A stretch of 16,677 nucleotides of DNA, from positions 1 through 16,677 of the forward strand of contig JAZDHC010000076.1 of assembly GCA_043806395.1 (NCBI GenBank), given 5' to 3'. Made by a program: the position numbers and the translations under genes. The notes under the pieces were generated by a model. The model had not been told where the DNA came from. It did not search any database and was given only the letters and a program-made list of their open reading frames with translations. Of this stretch, positions 1 through 6,618 are shown one piece after another (the stretch's first letter is position 1; each line of letters begins with the position of its first letter). Source of the DNA: CG2-30-40-21 sp043806395 (GTDB lineage Bacteria; UBA9089; CG2-30-40-21).

Positions 1-21
1 TTCACTTTCATCGTTTTTCAT
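1..21 (-). CDS. possible start of next minus-strand gene (partial, cut by window edge)
   Basis: On the minus strand an ATG at 21-19 is preceded by AAAGGA about five bases upstream, and the frame reads MKNDESE to the window edge. Only seven codons are visible, so the product cannot be guessed. The start is supported only by the ribosome-binding site and by the run of minus-strand genes upstream (rfaE1, rfaE2). Confidence 0.3.
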
Positions 22-58
22 ATGATTCCTTTCGGGCAAGGAAACATCATCTACAGAA

Positions 59-93
59 TACAACCCCCTAACCCCCTTTTCTAAGGGGGAATT
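59..93. repeat. 35-bp dispersed repeat, copy 1
   Basis: These 35 bases recur exactly at 6370-6404 in the same orientation. The core is a short hairpin, CCCCCTTTTCTAAGGGGG. This C-rich/G-rich motif is a type of dispersed intergenic repeat seen in many bacterial genomes. Here it lies between rfaE2 and the next gene. Confidence 0.7.
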
Positions 94-138
94 TTGCACT
101 CTCAGCTAACCGCAAGCTTTCAAACAAAGATGAACCAT

Positions 139-231
139 CCCCATTTTCCCATGTTTCCCATTTTCCCTTAATATCTTAATAATTAAGGAAAAAAAGATAT
201 ATAGGAAAAAGGGGAAAGGGGGGAAAAGGGG
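139..231. repeat. imperfect fold-back repeat downstream of rfaE2
   Basis: The left arm (139-176, CCCC/TTTT-rich, ending AATATCTT) is an imperfect inverted copy of the right arm (about 194-231, starting AAGATAT and ending GGGG). A smaller perfect stem, CCTTAAT/ATTAAGG, lies inside at 166-172 and 182-188. Transcribed from either strand it could form a long hairpin, so it may act as a terminator or mRNA 3' end for rfaE2, but it lacks a classic U-tract. A decayed miniature mobile element is equally possible. Confidence 0.5.
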
Positions 232-260
232 AAAAAGAAATTGTTAGTATACTGATGGTA

Positions 261-755
261 TCAAAAAATATCTCTGTGTCCATATCTTTCGATAATCAAT
301 TTGATGAGATTGCTTGTAGATTTATCTGGAATAAATGGGATAGAAACAACCCTTCCTCCATGAGACTCAACACATTCCTTGCCCTTGATATCATCTATGT
401 TGTAATCTCCACCCTTAACTAAGATGTTTGGAATTATTTCTTCAATCAGTCTTTCCGGGGTAAATTCATCAAACATAATGATATAATCAACGCAAGACAG
501 TGCTGCCAGAACCTCTGCCCGATCCTGTTCGCCAACCAATGGCCGTGAAGGTCCCTTATTTGCACATACTGACCAATCTGTATTCAATCCAATAATCAAG
601 ACATCGCCAAGGCTTTTTGCCTCCTGAAGGTATTTGACATGACCTGCATGCAGAATATCAAAACACCCGTTGGTAAAAACAATCCTTTTGTTCTGACCCT
701 TGAGTATGCCAATTAGTTGTTTTATTTCACTTAAGCCCTTAATCTTTTCACTCAT
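261..755 (-). CDS. rfaE2: D-glycero-beta-D-manno-heptose 1-phosphate adenylyltransferase
   Basis: This is the cytosolic nucleotidyltransferase that adenylates heptose-1-phosphate, the last activation step before ADP-heptose is used for LPS inner core. Numbered from the ATG at 755, the protein has 164 residues, a normal length for the stand-alone domain. It opens with the family's FTNGCFDILHAGH block (HxGH at 36-39), followed by GLNTD, KGPSRP and a C-terminal STSNLI motif where the family usually has STT. I chose the ATG at 755 over an in-frame GTG at 761 because the AAGG/AGGG Shine-Dalgarno lies 6-7 bases before the ATG and would abut the GTG. The start overlaps the rfaE1 stop by eight bases (ATGAGTGA), so the two genes are probably translationally coupled. 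In Escherichia coli the two activities are fused in HldE; here they are separate. Confidence 0.95.
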   Translation of the reverse strand: MSEKIKGLSEIKQLIGILKGQNKRIVFTNGCFDILHAGHVKYLQEAKSLGDVLIIGLNTDWSVCANKGPSRPLVGEQDRAEVLAALSCVDYIIMFDEFTPERLIEEIIPNILVKGGDYNIDDIKGKECVESHGGRVVSIPFIPDKSTSNLIKLIIERYGHRDIF

Positions 756-1734
756 AAGCACCCTTCACCCTTTCCTTTAATTCTGAGACCGTAACCACGG
801 CCGTACCTACCTTTTCCACCACTATTCCTGCCGCAAAATTAGACAAAATAGATGCCTCTTTCATCTTTGCCCCACAGGCAAGGCTCAGAGCCATTACGCT
901 TACTACTGTATCCCCGGCACCAGTTACATCATATATCTCTTTTGCAACAGTAGGAATATGTGTTATGCTTCCATCCTTCTCAAAGAGCGACATACCATCC
1001 TCTCCCCTGGTAATCAGCACTGCCTCACTCTCAAGCTCTGAAAGTATCTTTTGCCCGACTATCAAAAGTGTTTCTTCATCAATAATCTTTTGATGGACAA
1101 TCTCTCCTGCCTCATGGTGATTGGGGGTAATTACAGATATCCCCTTATAGTATAAGGAACGATTTATCTTTGGGTCAACAATTATTGGAAGAGAATTCTT
1201 TCGACACATTGGAATCAATTCCTCAAGTAATCGGGGGGAAACAACCCCCTTACCATAATCAGAGATAACTACCGCCTTTATCTCTGGCAGGAGCATCCTG
1301 ACGAAACTCAACATCTGTTTTGTCACCCATTCCGAAATTTCCCCTCTTTGTTCCCTGTCAATCCTGAGCATTTGTTGTGAGTGAGCAATAACTCTTGATT
1401 TCAATGTTGTTGGCCGTTCACTGTCAACAACTATGCCATCTATCTCAATATTTTTCTTCTTTAATTCTGCAAGCAACTTTTGAGCTGTGCCATCTTCACC
1501 AACTATCCCCACTGGATATACCTTTCCGCCAAGAACACGAATATTATTTACCACATTCCCTGCCCCACCAGGGGAAAAGGTAATTGAGGTAACATCTACT
1601 ACTGGTACGGGTGCCTCCGGGGATATTCTGCTTACCTTTCCCCAAACAAATTCATCCAGCATCAAATCACCTACAACAAGTACGCTTGCGTCGTTAAACT
1701 TTGAGATTATGTTGTCCAGTCTTTTTTTATCCAT
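748..1734 (-). CDS. rfaE1: D-glycero-beta-D-manno-heptose-7-phosphate kinase
   Basis: This is a PfkB/ribokinase-family sugar kinase that makes heptose 1,7-bisphosphate, the step before phosphatase GmhB and the RfaE2 adenylyltransferase. Its 328 residues match the N-terminal half of HldE. Visible motifs are the glycine-rich substrate lid SPGGAGN (54-60), DYGKG (159-163), TPNHHEA (203-209) and the ATP/anion-hole signature DVTGAGDT (269-276), with D275 as the expected catalytic base. The ATG at 1734 follows AAAGGAG at about seven bases. It is directly upstream of rfaE2 with an eight-base overlap. A miniature inverted-repeat element separates it from mtnP upstream, so whether it still reads through from the mtnP promoter is open. 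The gene implies an outer membrane with heptose-containing LPS or a related heptosylated surface glycan. Confidence 0.95.
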   Translation of the reverse strand: MDKKRLDNIISKFNDASVLVVGDLMLDEFVWGKVSRISPEAPVPVVDVTSITFSPGGAGNVVNNIRVLGGKVYPVGIVGEDGTAQKLLAELKKKNIEIDGIVVDSERPTTLKSRVIAHSQQMLRIDREQRGEISEWVTKQMLSFVRMLLPEIKAVVISDYGKGVVSPRLLEELIPMCRKNSLPIIVDPKINRSLYYKGISVITPNHHEAGEIVHQKIIDEETLLIVGQKILSELESEAVLITRGEDGMSLFEKDGSITHIPTVAKEIYDVTGAGDTVVSVMALSLACGAKMKEASILSNFAAGIVVEKVGTAVVTVSELKERVKGAYE

Positions 1735-1749
1735 GGTATTCTCCTTTTA

Positions 1750-1773
1750 TTATAGGTCTTATAAGACCTATAA
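1750..1773. repeat. 24-bp perfect palindrome
   Basis: A perfect palindrome whose half is TTATAGGTCTTA. Removing the adjacent miniature element and one copy of its duplication places this palindrome directly at the mtnP stop codon, so it was probably the original 3'-end structure of mtnP. Its right end, ACCTATAA, is the duplicated target of the element. Confidence 0.75.
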
Positions 1774-1994
1774 GGCTCTATTACGATTTGTGTGGGTAAG
1801 ATAAAGTTGGTTCTTTATCAACCTTGCAGAACATTCTTAATATGTATTGAAGAAGGTTTATCGCTTTAACCACTCCAAAGCATACATTTAACCCCCACAC
1901 ATGGAAGTAGAAATACCTCCAGATGACATACTCTGGTGTGGAATGAAAGCGATAAACCTATCTCTTATTTACCCACACAAATCGTGATAGAACC
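1774..1994. mobile_element. 221-bp miniature inverted-repeat element with 8-bp target duplication
   Basis: The ends form 26-bp inverted repeats with two mismatches: the left begins GGCTCTATTACGATTTG and the inverted right end begins GGTTCTATCACGATTTG. The element is flanked exactly by an 8-bp direct repeat, ACCTATAA, at 1766-1773 and 1995-2002. The interior is itself a long imperfect palindrome: AGGTTTATCGCTTT at about 1854-1867 is inverted at 1946-1959, and the centre is GGAAGTA-GAAA-TACCTCC. No coding capacity is seen. Ends starting with GG and 8-bp duplications are typical of ISL3-family insertion sequences, so mobilisation in trans by such a transposase is an inference. The right duplication overlaps the mtnP stop codon but leaves it intact. 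Confidence 0.85.
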
Positions 1995-1996
1995 AC

Positions 1997-2851
1997 CTAT
2001 AATAACAACACTGCCAATTTTTCCCTCATTTCATCCGAGATCAAATCAGTATTAGTAATCACCGCATTCTTCAGGGCAGATGCACAAACGCATTCCCTTT
2101 TTACAGGGATTCTGGGGATTATCTCTTTAATAATCCTTTTAGCATTGGCAACATTCTTATGCAGATTTTCTATAACCATTTCTATTGTAACATCCCCGGT
2201 CGATTCATGCCAGACATCATAATCCGTAACCATAGCAAGTGTGGCATAGCAAATCTGTGCCTCTCTGGCAAGCTTTGCCTCTGGCATGACAGTCATACCA
2301 ATAATGTCAAATCCAAGCTGTCGATATGTATTTGATTCGGCCCGGGTAGAAAACTGAGGACCTTCCATACAGATAGAGGTGCCTCCCTTATGAACACAGC
2401 ATCCTGCATCCGTAGCTGTATCAAACAGGATTTGGCTCAATTCCGGACAAAATGGGTCAGCAAACCCAACATGAGCTACCACTCCGTTTCCAAAAAATGT
2501 GGAAACCCGATGTTTGGTATGATCAAATACTTGATCAGGAACAACCATATCTAATGGCCGCAACTCTTCTTTCAAACTCCCTACTGCACTAATACTGATA
2601 ATCCATTCTACACCAATTGACTTTAAGGCATAAATATTTGCCCTGTAGTTTATCTCCGTAGGCATGATAGAATGCCCTCTTTTATGCCTTGCCAAAAAGG
2701 CTATCCTTTCACCATTAAGATTGCCAACGATTAATTCATCAGATGGTAAGCCAAAAGGTGTATCAACAATCATTGTCGTAACCTCTTCTAACCCATCCAT
2801 TTGGTAAAGTCCACTACCTCCAATAATCCCAATCCTTATTTTTTCTTTCAT
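1997..2851 (-). CDS. mtnP: S-methyl-5'-thioadenosine phosphorylase
   Basis: This cytosolic enzyme splits methylthioadenosine into adenine and methylthioribose-1-phosphate, the first step of methionine salvage and the disposal route for the polyamine-synthesis by-product. The 284 residues are normal for the family. Visible are GGSG (11-14) and RHKRGH (55-60) for phosphate, CMEGPQFSTRAES (161-173), GMTVMPEAKLARE (185-197) and TDYDVWH (209-215). The two Asp residues of TDYD are the ones that contact adenine and separate MTAP from guanine/hypoxanthine phosphorylases. The ATG follows AGGAGG at a good distance. Its own promoter is at 2892-2920. An intact miniature element lies immediately downstream, and the TAG stop lies inside that element's duplicated target site. 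Confidence 0.95.
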   Translation of the reverse strand: MKEKIRIGIIGGSGLYQMDGLEEVTTMIVDTPFGLPSDELIVGNLNGERIAFLARHKRGHSIMPTEINYRANIYALKSIGVEWIISISAVGSLKEELRPLDMVVPDQVFDHTKHRVSTFFGNGVVAHVGFADPFCPELSQILFDTATDAGCCVHKGGTSICMEGPQFSTRAESNTYRQLGFDIIGMTVMPEAKLAREAQICYATLAMVTDYDVWHESTGDVTIEMVIENLHKNVANAKRIIKEIIPRIPVKRECVCASALKNAVITNTDLISDEMREKLAVLLL

Positions 2852-2891
2852 TGATATTCCTCCTCGTATCTTCTAAAATTCAGGTAGTCTT

Positions 2892-2920
2892 AGTATATCA
2901 TTTTTTATTAAAATTGTCAA
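2892..2920 (-). promoter_or_regulatory. sigma-70-type promoter for mtnP
   Basis: On the minus strand, TTGACA (2920-2915) and TATACT (2897-2892) are separated by exactly 17 bases. The predicted start near 2885 gives a leader of about 34 bases that contains the AGGAGG site. It is back-to-back with the promoter at 2946-2974, with 25 bases between the two -35 boxes. Confidence 0.8.
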
Positions 2921-2945
2921 ATAAATTTTGGTCAATTCTTTCTTG

Positions 2946-2974
2946 TTGACTACAAGACACAATATTGCTATAAT
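2946..2974 (+). promoter_or_regulatory. sigma-70-type promoter for the 845-residue exported protein gene
   Basis: TTGACT at 2946-2951 and a perfect TATAAT at 2969-2974 with a 17-base spacer; TGC before the -10 adds an extended -10 element. The predicted start near 2981 leaves a leader of about 50 bases before the ATG at 3031. This is one of the strongest promoters in the window. Confidence 0.85.
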
Positions 2975-3030
2975 ACATAGGATGGGTAAGAAAAGAACCA
3001 TAGAGAGCATAACACAAACAAGTAGGAAAA

Positions 3031-5568
3031 ATGGAAAAGTTTAAACATCCCTCCATATCCCTGTCAATACTTTTTTTTATTCAGCTATTTTTTTCAATAA
3101 ATTTGTATGCCCTCCAACCACCTGCTTTATCTTCCGTTATTTCAGAACAAAAAATTACTTCAATTGACATTTCCGAACTCTTGCCTTTTTATGAAACACT
3201 TCCTCCTGATGAAAAAGAAGAACAGATAAGAGACTGGACGGTATATGGTTTGCTTGCAAAACTGAATCTTTCGGAAAAAAGCGTCAGAGAACTCTTGCAG
3301 GGGACAATGCCAATGAGATACCAGTATCTTAAAAATTCAGTTGATAATGAAATTTCACCCGGAAGAATAAAATATATCACGGATAAAGACTGTATTATGA
3401 TCCTTTCAGAGGATAGATTAAATGATAAGTCGTTGATAGGCAGTATCCTTGATAAAAAATATTCTCATAATAATTACTGTCCTGAATTAGTCCATCTTTT
3501 CGGTTACAGAGTTGATTTCAACAGTGGTGTTATAACCGTTTCCTACAATAGGACAATACAGGCAACAACAATATTCAGCAAAGAATACAACTATTTTGAA
3601 AAGGAAGTCAGGAATGTAGAGGATTTTAAGTGTTTTATAAGCAACATTGATGATATTACCCTTGTTAAATGGAAAGAAAAAAGCATTGTGTTTGGCGGAA
3701 GAAAATATGAGGTAGCACCTCTGGCACCCGAAGAATCAATGAGGGCATTATCTCTCGAAGATATTGCCATACTTTACAAGGCATATAATGTTGTCATAAC
3801 ACCAGAGAAAGAGAAAAAACATAGGGATGATTATAATAACTTTATTAACCAGAAATATGTTGAGGTGCTTCGGCAGAATAGGCAATTAAAAAAGGCAGTT
3901 GAAAGGGGACAGGTCAAGAGGCTACAGATTATAGAAAAAATCTGCGGGCAGATACCCTATATGCAATTGAATGAGGAAGATATAGCTGTCGGCTTTTCTC
4001 TTGATCCGGGTCTGGATTACGGCAGTATCTCAGAGGATTTAATCAAGCTCTCGGCAAAAGATCCGGCATTTATTTCGCCGCAGGATATTGAAATGATAAG
4101 GTTTATAGATTCAAATAAGGAGTCAATTGCATTAGCTGCAAGAAATGTAAAGATGCCCAATAGCCTTGAGCCTGTTCTGGTTTTAATGAGGAAATACAAT
4201 AATTCACAGAAGAACGACGAGAAACGATTCTGTGAGCTTCTAAAGCATATTGAACAGAAAAACTCTTATCAGACTGCAAGATATGATGGTAGATTACAGG
4301 GTAGCTCGCCTGGTATGATTTTATTTTACACTGACCTGATAGCAAAGTTATGGGCATTAGATTATAATTCAACTGCTCCGAGGAATAAAATAACAGGTTT
4401 CAGGACAATGTCTGAAATAAAAGTGCCTAAGCTGTACTGGGCTGATTTTAGAAGACTGTCAAAAACCCGCTTGTGGTTTGGCTTGCGACAGGAGAGTTTT
4501 GAGGTGTATGACCCCAAAATACTGTTTGAACCCATAGCCACAAAGGTCTATGCAGCGTCATCTGATCCGCTATTTCCGGGAAAGGAGACAATGCCTAATT
4601 TCCAGAGTGGTGAATTTTTGTCCTGGTGGGATCGCCATTATCTGGCAGTTGCTGATTATGAACCGCAGTTTCACAGACTTAACCAGATACAGAAATGGAG
4701 CTGCATTATGGTGATATTAAAGGAAAAGAAATTGCATACATTGGATTTTTTACATCAGGTACAGACCACACAACCATATGATTTTGAGGCATGGTATAAA
4801 AACACCGATTACTTAAAGATTAAAACTACCGTACCATTTTTGGACAAGAAAATATATAATAGAAGAACAGAATGCCTGTCTTTACTTTCTTCCCGTAATT
4901 ATTCACTTATGGGACAGAGTCTTTTTCTGTCTGGTGGGGTGTCATTAGCATCAAAGAAGGATATACTCCAGAAATTGAAAAGAAAAACAATATCGCCGGT
5001 TGCGAAAAAAATCGCTGTTTCTCCAGCAGGAATGAAGAATATCACAGCAAAAACCACAAAGGTTCAGGAACCAGTAAGGGTTGAGCAGACAAGCAGACCA
5101 GAACCAGAAAAAAGGGTTGAAATCATAACGGAACAGAAAGAATTAAAATTAAATTGCAGGGTGAACAATATGGATTATGGAAATCTCTGTGTAGAGAAAA
5201 AAGAGGCTGTTGTAAAATTGAAATGGAACAAAAATACAGGTGTATTACTGAATGAACTTCTTGATAATCTGGTGAAAATACAGGAGACAAAACAATTGGG
5301 TTATAAAGACGAGAGAATTTTTGGTTTGTTGCGGGAAATAGAGGGTGCTATCAGGGTTGAAGAGGGGAGAATATATTTTTTGAAGATTAAAGATATGAAG
5401 ACTGAGTGGATATATCTCAGCATAAATGAACAGGATATGGCATCTGTAGATTATCCTGCAAAAGCTGCGGGGACAGAGCCGGATTCAGATATTTTTTATG
5501 GCAAAGTGATAACAAATGAACAGGTTAGTAAGATTCTGGAGAAGAAGAATACGGTGAAAATATTGTAA
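3031..5568 (+). CDS. large exported protein of unknown function (845 aa)
   Basis: I do not recognise this protein. It starts with a clear signal peptide: basic residues K3 and K5, a hydrophobic core at about 9-26, and probable cleavage after A27. It is therefore periplasmic or surface-exposed. The mature part is mixed alpha/beta with no further obvious membrane span. A charged helical stretch lies around residues 250-310. An aromatic-rich block runs from about 420 to 620, including YDGRLQGSSPGM, LFYTDLIAKLWALD, LWFGLRQESFEVYD, FLSWWDRHYLAVADYEPQ and HRLNQIQKWSC, and looks like a folded domain. A Lys/Pro/Glu-rich linker (about 650-707) leads to a small C-terminal domain. The ATG follows AGGA closely, and upstream ATGs close quickly. 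It is a single-gene unit with its own strong promoter, divergent from mtnP, with a possible terminator at 5661-5684. Confidence 0.85.
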   Translation: MEKFKHPSISLSILFFIQLFFSINLYALQPPALSSVISEQKITSIDISELLPFYETLPPDEKEEQIRDWTVYGLLAKLNLSEKSVRELLQGTMPMRYQYLKNSVDNEISPGRIKYITDKDCIMILSEDRLNDKSLIGSILDKKYSHNNYCPELVHLFGYRVDFNSGVITVSYNRTIQATTIFSKEYNYFEKEVRNVEDFKCFISNIDDITLVKWKEKSIVFGGRKYEVAPLAPEESMRALSLEDIAILYKAYNVVITPEKEKKHRDDYNNFINQKYVEVLRQNRQLKKAVERGQVKRLQIIEKICGQIPYMQLNEEDIAVGFSLDPGLDYGSISEDLIKLSAKDPAFISPQDIEMIRFIDSNKESIALAARNVKMPNSLEPVLVLMRKYNNSQKNDEKRFCELLKHIEQKNSYQTARYDGRLQGSSPGMILFYTDLIAKLWALDYNSTAPRNKITGFRTMSEIKVPKLYWADFRRLSKTRLWFGLRQESFEVYDPKILFEPIATKVYAASSDPLFPGKETMPNFQSGEFLSWWDRHYLAVADYEPQFHRLNQIQKWSCIMVILKEKKLHTLDFLHQVQTTQPYDFEAWYKNTDYLKIKTTVPFLDKKIYNRRTECLSLLSSRNYSLMGQSLFLSGGVSLASKKDILQKLKRKTISPVAKKIAVSPAGMKNITAKTTKVQEPVRVEQTSRPEPEKRVEIITEQKELKLNCRVNNMDYGNLCVEKKEAVVKLKWNKNTGVLLNELLDNLVKIQETKQLGYKDERIFGLLREIEGAIRVEEGRIYFLKIKDMKTEWIYLSINEQDMASVDYPAKAAGTEPDSDIFYGKVITNEQVSKILEKKNTVKIL

Positions 5569-5587
5569 TTATTCAACCTGTACTCTC

Positions 5588-5659
5588 CTGTCATTCCGAA
5601 CTATTGTAAGGAATCTTTGCAGAAAGATCCCTCAGTCGAGTACTCCTTCGGGATGACAG
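5588..5659. repeat. 72-bp hairpin repeat (CTGTCATTCCGAA type)
   Basis: Terminal inverted repeats CTGTCATTCCGAA and TTCGGGATGACAG (12 of 13 paired) enclose a second stem, ATCTTT (5613-5618) with AAAGAT (5623-5628). Repeats with this TGTCATTCCGA...GGGATGACA layout are a familiar class of dispersed palindromic repeat in environmental bacterial genomes. There is no obvious target duplication and no coding content. Confidence 0.7.
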
Positions 5660-5660
5660 C

Positions 5661-5684
5661 TGCCCTGAGTTAAGGGCAAGTTTT
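5661..5684 (+). terminator. possible rho-independent terminator
   Basis: A 6-bp stem, TGCCCT/AGGGCA, with a 6-base loop is followed two bases later by TTTT. It lies 93 bases after the stop of the 845-residue protein gene and just before the next promoter. The short U-run makes it weak. Confidence 0.4.
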
Positions 5685-5686
5685 CA

Positions 5687-5715
5687 TTGACATAGTTAAT
5701 AACTTGTGATAGAAT
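5687..5715 (+). promoter_or_regulatory. sigma-70-type promoter for a decayed gene pair
   Basis: A perfect TTGACA at 5687-5692 and TAGAAT at 5710-5715 with a 17-base spacer. A GAGG ribosome-binding site and the ATG at 5744 follow. The promoter appears intact although both genes behind it are broken. Confidence 0.7.
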
Positions 5716-5743
5716 ATTCTTAGCTTAATTTTAGAGGTTAATT

Positions 5744-5956
5744 ATGGAAAAAGTACTGATTAATTCTGATAAATATGATGGGCAATATATTGCTTATGGT
5801 AAGTGCAGAGGATAATGCTATTGTTGGCTCTGGAATCCTAAGAAAGAGATGGCATATATATTATGTTGTAAATTCTGCTTTCAAGGTTTGACCCCAGCAG
5901 AAGATAAGAAGCAATATAAGGGAGTCAAGAGTAATGTACAAAATCAACCATATTAA
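5744..5956 (+). pseudogene. frame-shifted small gene, DUF5678-like
   Basis: From the ATG at 5744 (GAGG six bases upstream) the frame reads MEKVLINSDKYDGQYIAYG and then hits TAA at 5813. The other frames continue the same protein: EDNAIVGSG at 5808-5834, then NPKKEMAY from 5834, running to TAA at 5954-5956. One or two single-base indels therefore explain the break. The KYDGQYIA...AIVGSGNPKK pattern resembles the small DUF5678 family (K-Y-x-G-x-Y/W-V-A followed by I-x-SG). That assignment is from memory of the motif, not a search. The function of the family is unknown to me. The 3' end overlaps the start of the ATPase fragment, which suggests a former two-gene unit. Confidence 0.45.
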
Positions 5957-6074
5957 AATTGGTGGCTTTAGGCGGCTGAAGGACATTGACCTGCCGGTCA
6001 GACCATTTATGGTGCTTATTGGTGCAAATGGCGTTGGGAAAACATCTTTACTCGACAGGTTGTTACGGAACTAA
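5934..6074 (+). pseudogene. truncated N-terminus of an AAA-type (SMC-like) ATPase
   Basis: The frame encodes 46 residues beginning MYKINHIKIGGFRRLKDIDL, with a Walker A motif GANGVGKT at residues 30-37 followed by SLLD. This is the standard start of the predicted ATP-binding proteins of the AAA_15/AAA_21 type (OLD- or RecF-like nucleotide-binding fold). Immediately after SLLD the sequence enters an inverted-repeat insertion (left end about 6056) and stops at 6072. I found no Walker B, signature motif or other continuation beyond the insertion, so the rest of the gene has been lost rather than merely interrupted. Confidence 0.7.
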
Positions 6075-6278
6075 AATTGTCGTAGGGACAGAGCCTGCCC
6101 CTGCGAAGGCAGGGGGATCATCCCTGTCCGTAAAACGCACCAAACGGTCACAAATGCAACGAATAATCAACAGACGGACACCCACAAGGAGGTAGCACCT
6201 CTGGCAGGGATGTCCCTACGGAATACGAACAACATATTGTACGCATCTCCTGTCAAATTCCCATTCCGTAACAGCCTG
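6056..6278. mobile_element. nested inverted-repeat insertion truncating the ATPase gene
   Basis: The outer inverted repeat CAGGTTGTTACGGAA (6056-6070) is matched by the inverse of TTCCGTAACAGCCTG (6264-6278), with 14 of 15 paired. A second inverted repeat, CGTAGGGACA (6081-6090) with TGTCCCTACG (6211-6220), lies inside. Within that are GGACAG/CTGTCC and a CCCCTGC-GAAG-GCAGGGG hairpin around 6098-6115. The nested layout suggests one palindromic element inserted in another. No clean target duplication flanks the outer ends. An open frame across this element on the plus strand is repeat-derived and not a gene. Confidence 0.65.
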
Positions 6279-6321
6279 ACGAATCATTGTTGACTTTCAA
6301 TTTTCAGACATTAAAAAAATC

Positions 6322-6462
6322 GGCATGGTTCAAAATTGTTCACCGCAGAGTTACAAAGGCACAGAGGATTACAACCCCCTAACCCCCTTTTCTAAGGGGG
6401 AATTAGGGAAATGCAGCCATCCACTTGCCCACTCAATTTGTTACCCTGATTTGAACCATGCC
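6322..6462. mobile_element. 141-bp miniature inverted-repeat element with 8-bp target duplication
   Basis: A perfect 13-bp terminal inverted repeat, GGCATGGTTCAAA (6322-6334, inverse at 6450-6462), is flanked by the direct repeat AAAAAATC at 6314-6321 and 6463-6470. No coding capacity. The interior carries the second copy of the 35-bp repeat (6370-6404) and a CACCGCAGAG...GCACAGAGG motif akin to the fold-back repeat at 7714-7920. The GG-starting ends and 8-bp duplication match those of the element at 1774-1994, although the rest of the ends differ. Confidence 0.8.
6370..6404. repeat. 35-bp dispersed repeat, copy 2
   Basis: Identical over 35 bases to 59-93 and in the same orientation. This copy lies inside the miniature element at 6322-6462; the first copy has no such flanks. 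Confidence 0.75.
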
Positions 6463-6471
6463 AAAAAATCG

Positions 6472-6618
6472 CAATTTGTGACATAATTGAGTATAGTGGA
6501 AAAATGTGTAAGGAAAAAGGGACTGGATCACTTATCCCGCTAAAGCTGGTTAGCTATTTCGGGACACCACCCAGAATAAACTCAAATCGTGTCAATCTAA
6601 AGTTATTCAAATGAAATT
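6472..6618. other. non-coding spacer downstream of the peptidase gene
   Basis: I see no gene here. A weak two-part stem (TCCCG with CGGGA, 6535-6564, and GCTAA with TTAGC inside) could form. It has no U-tract on either strand, so I do not call it a terminator. Confidence 0.4.

Noticed and set aside
756..761. GTG start two codons upstream for rfaE2
   Set aside because: The ribosome-binding site would lie directly against the GTG, whereas the ATG at 755 has proper spacing.
5986..6195. 69-codon plus-strand open frame
   Set aside because: It starts inside the ATPase fragment in another frame and runs through the inverted-repeat insertion; composition is repeat-derived.
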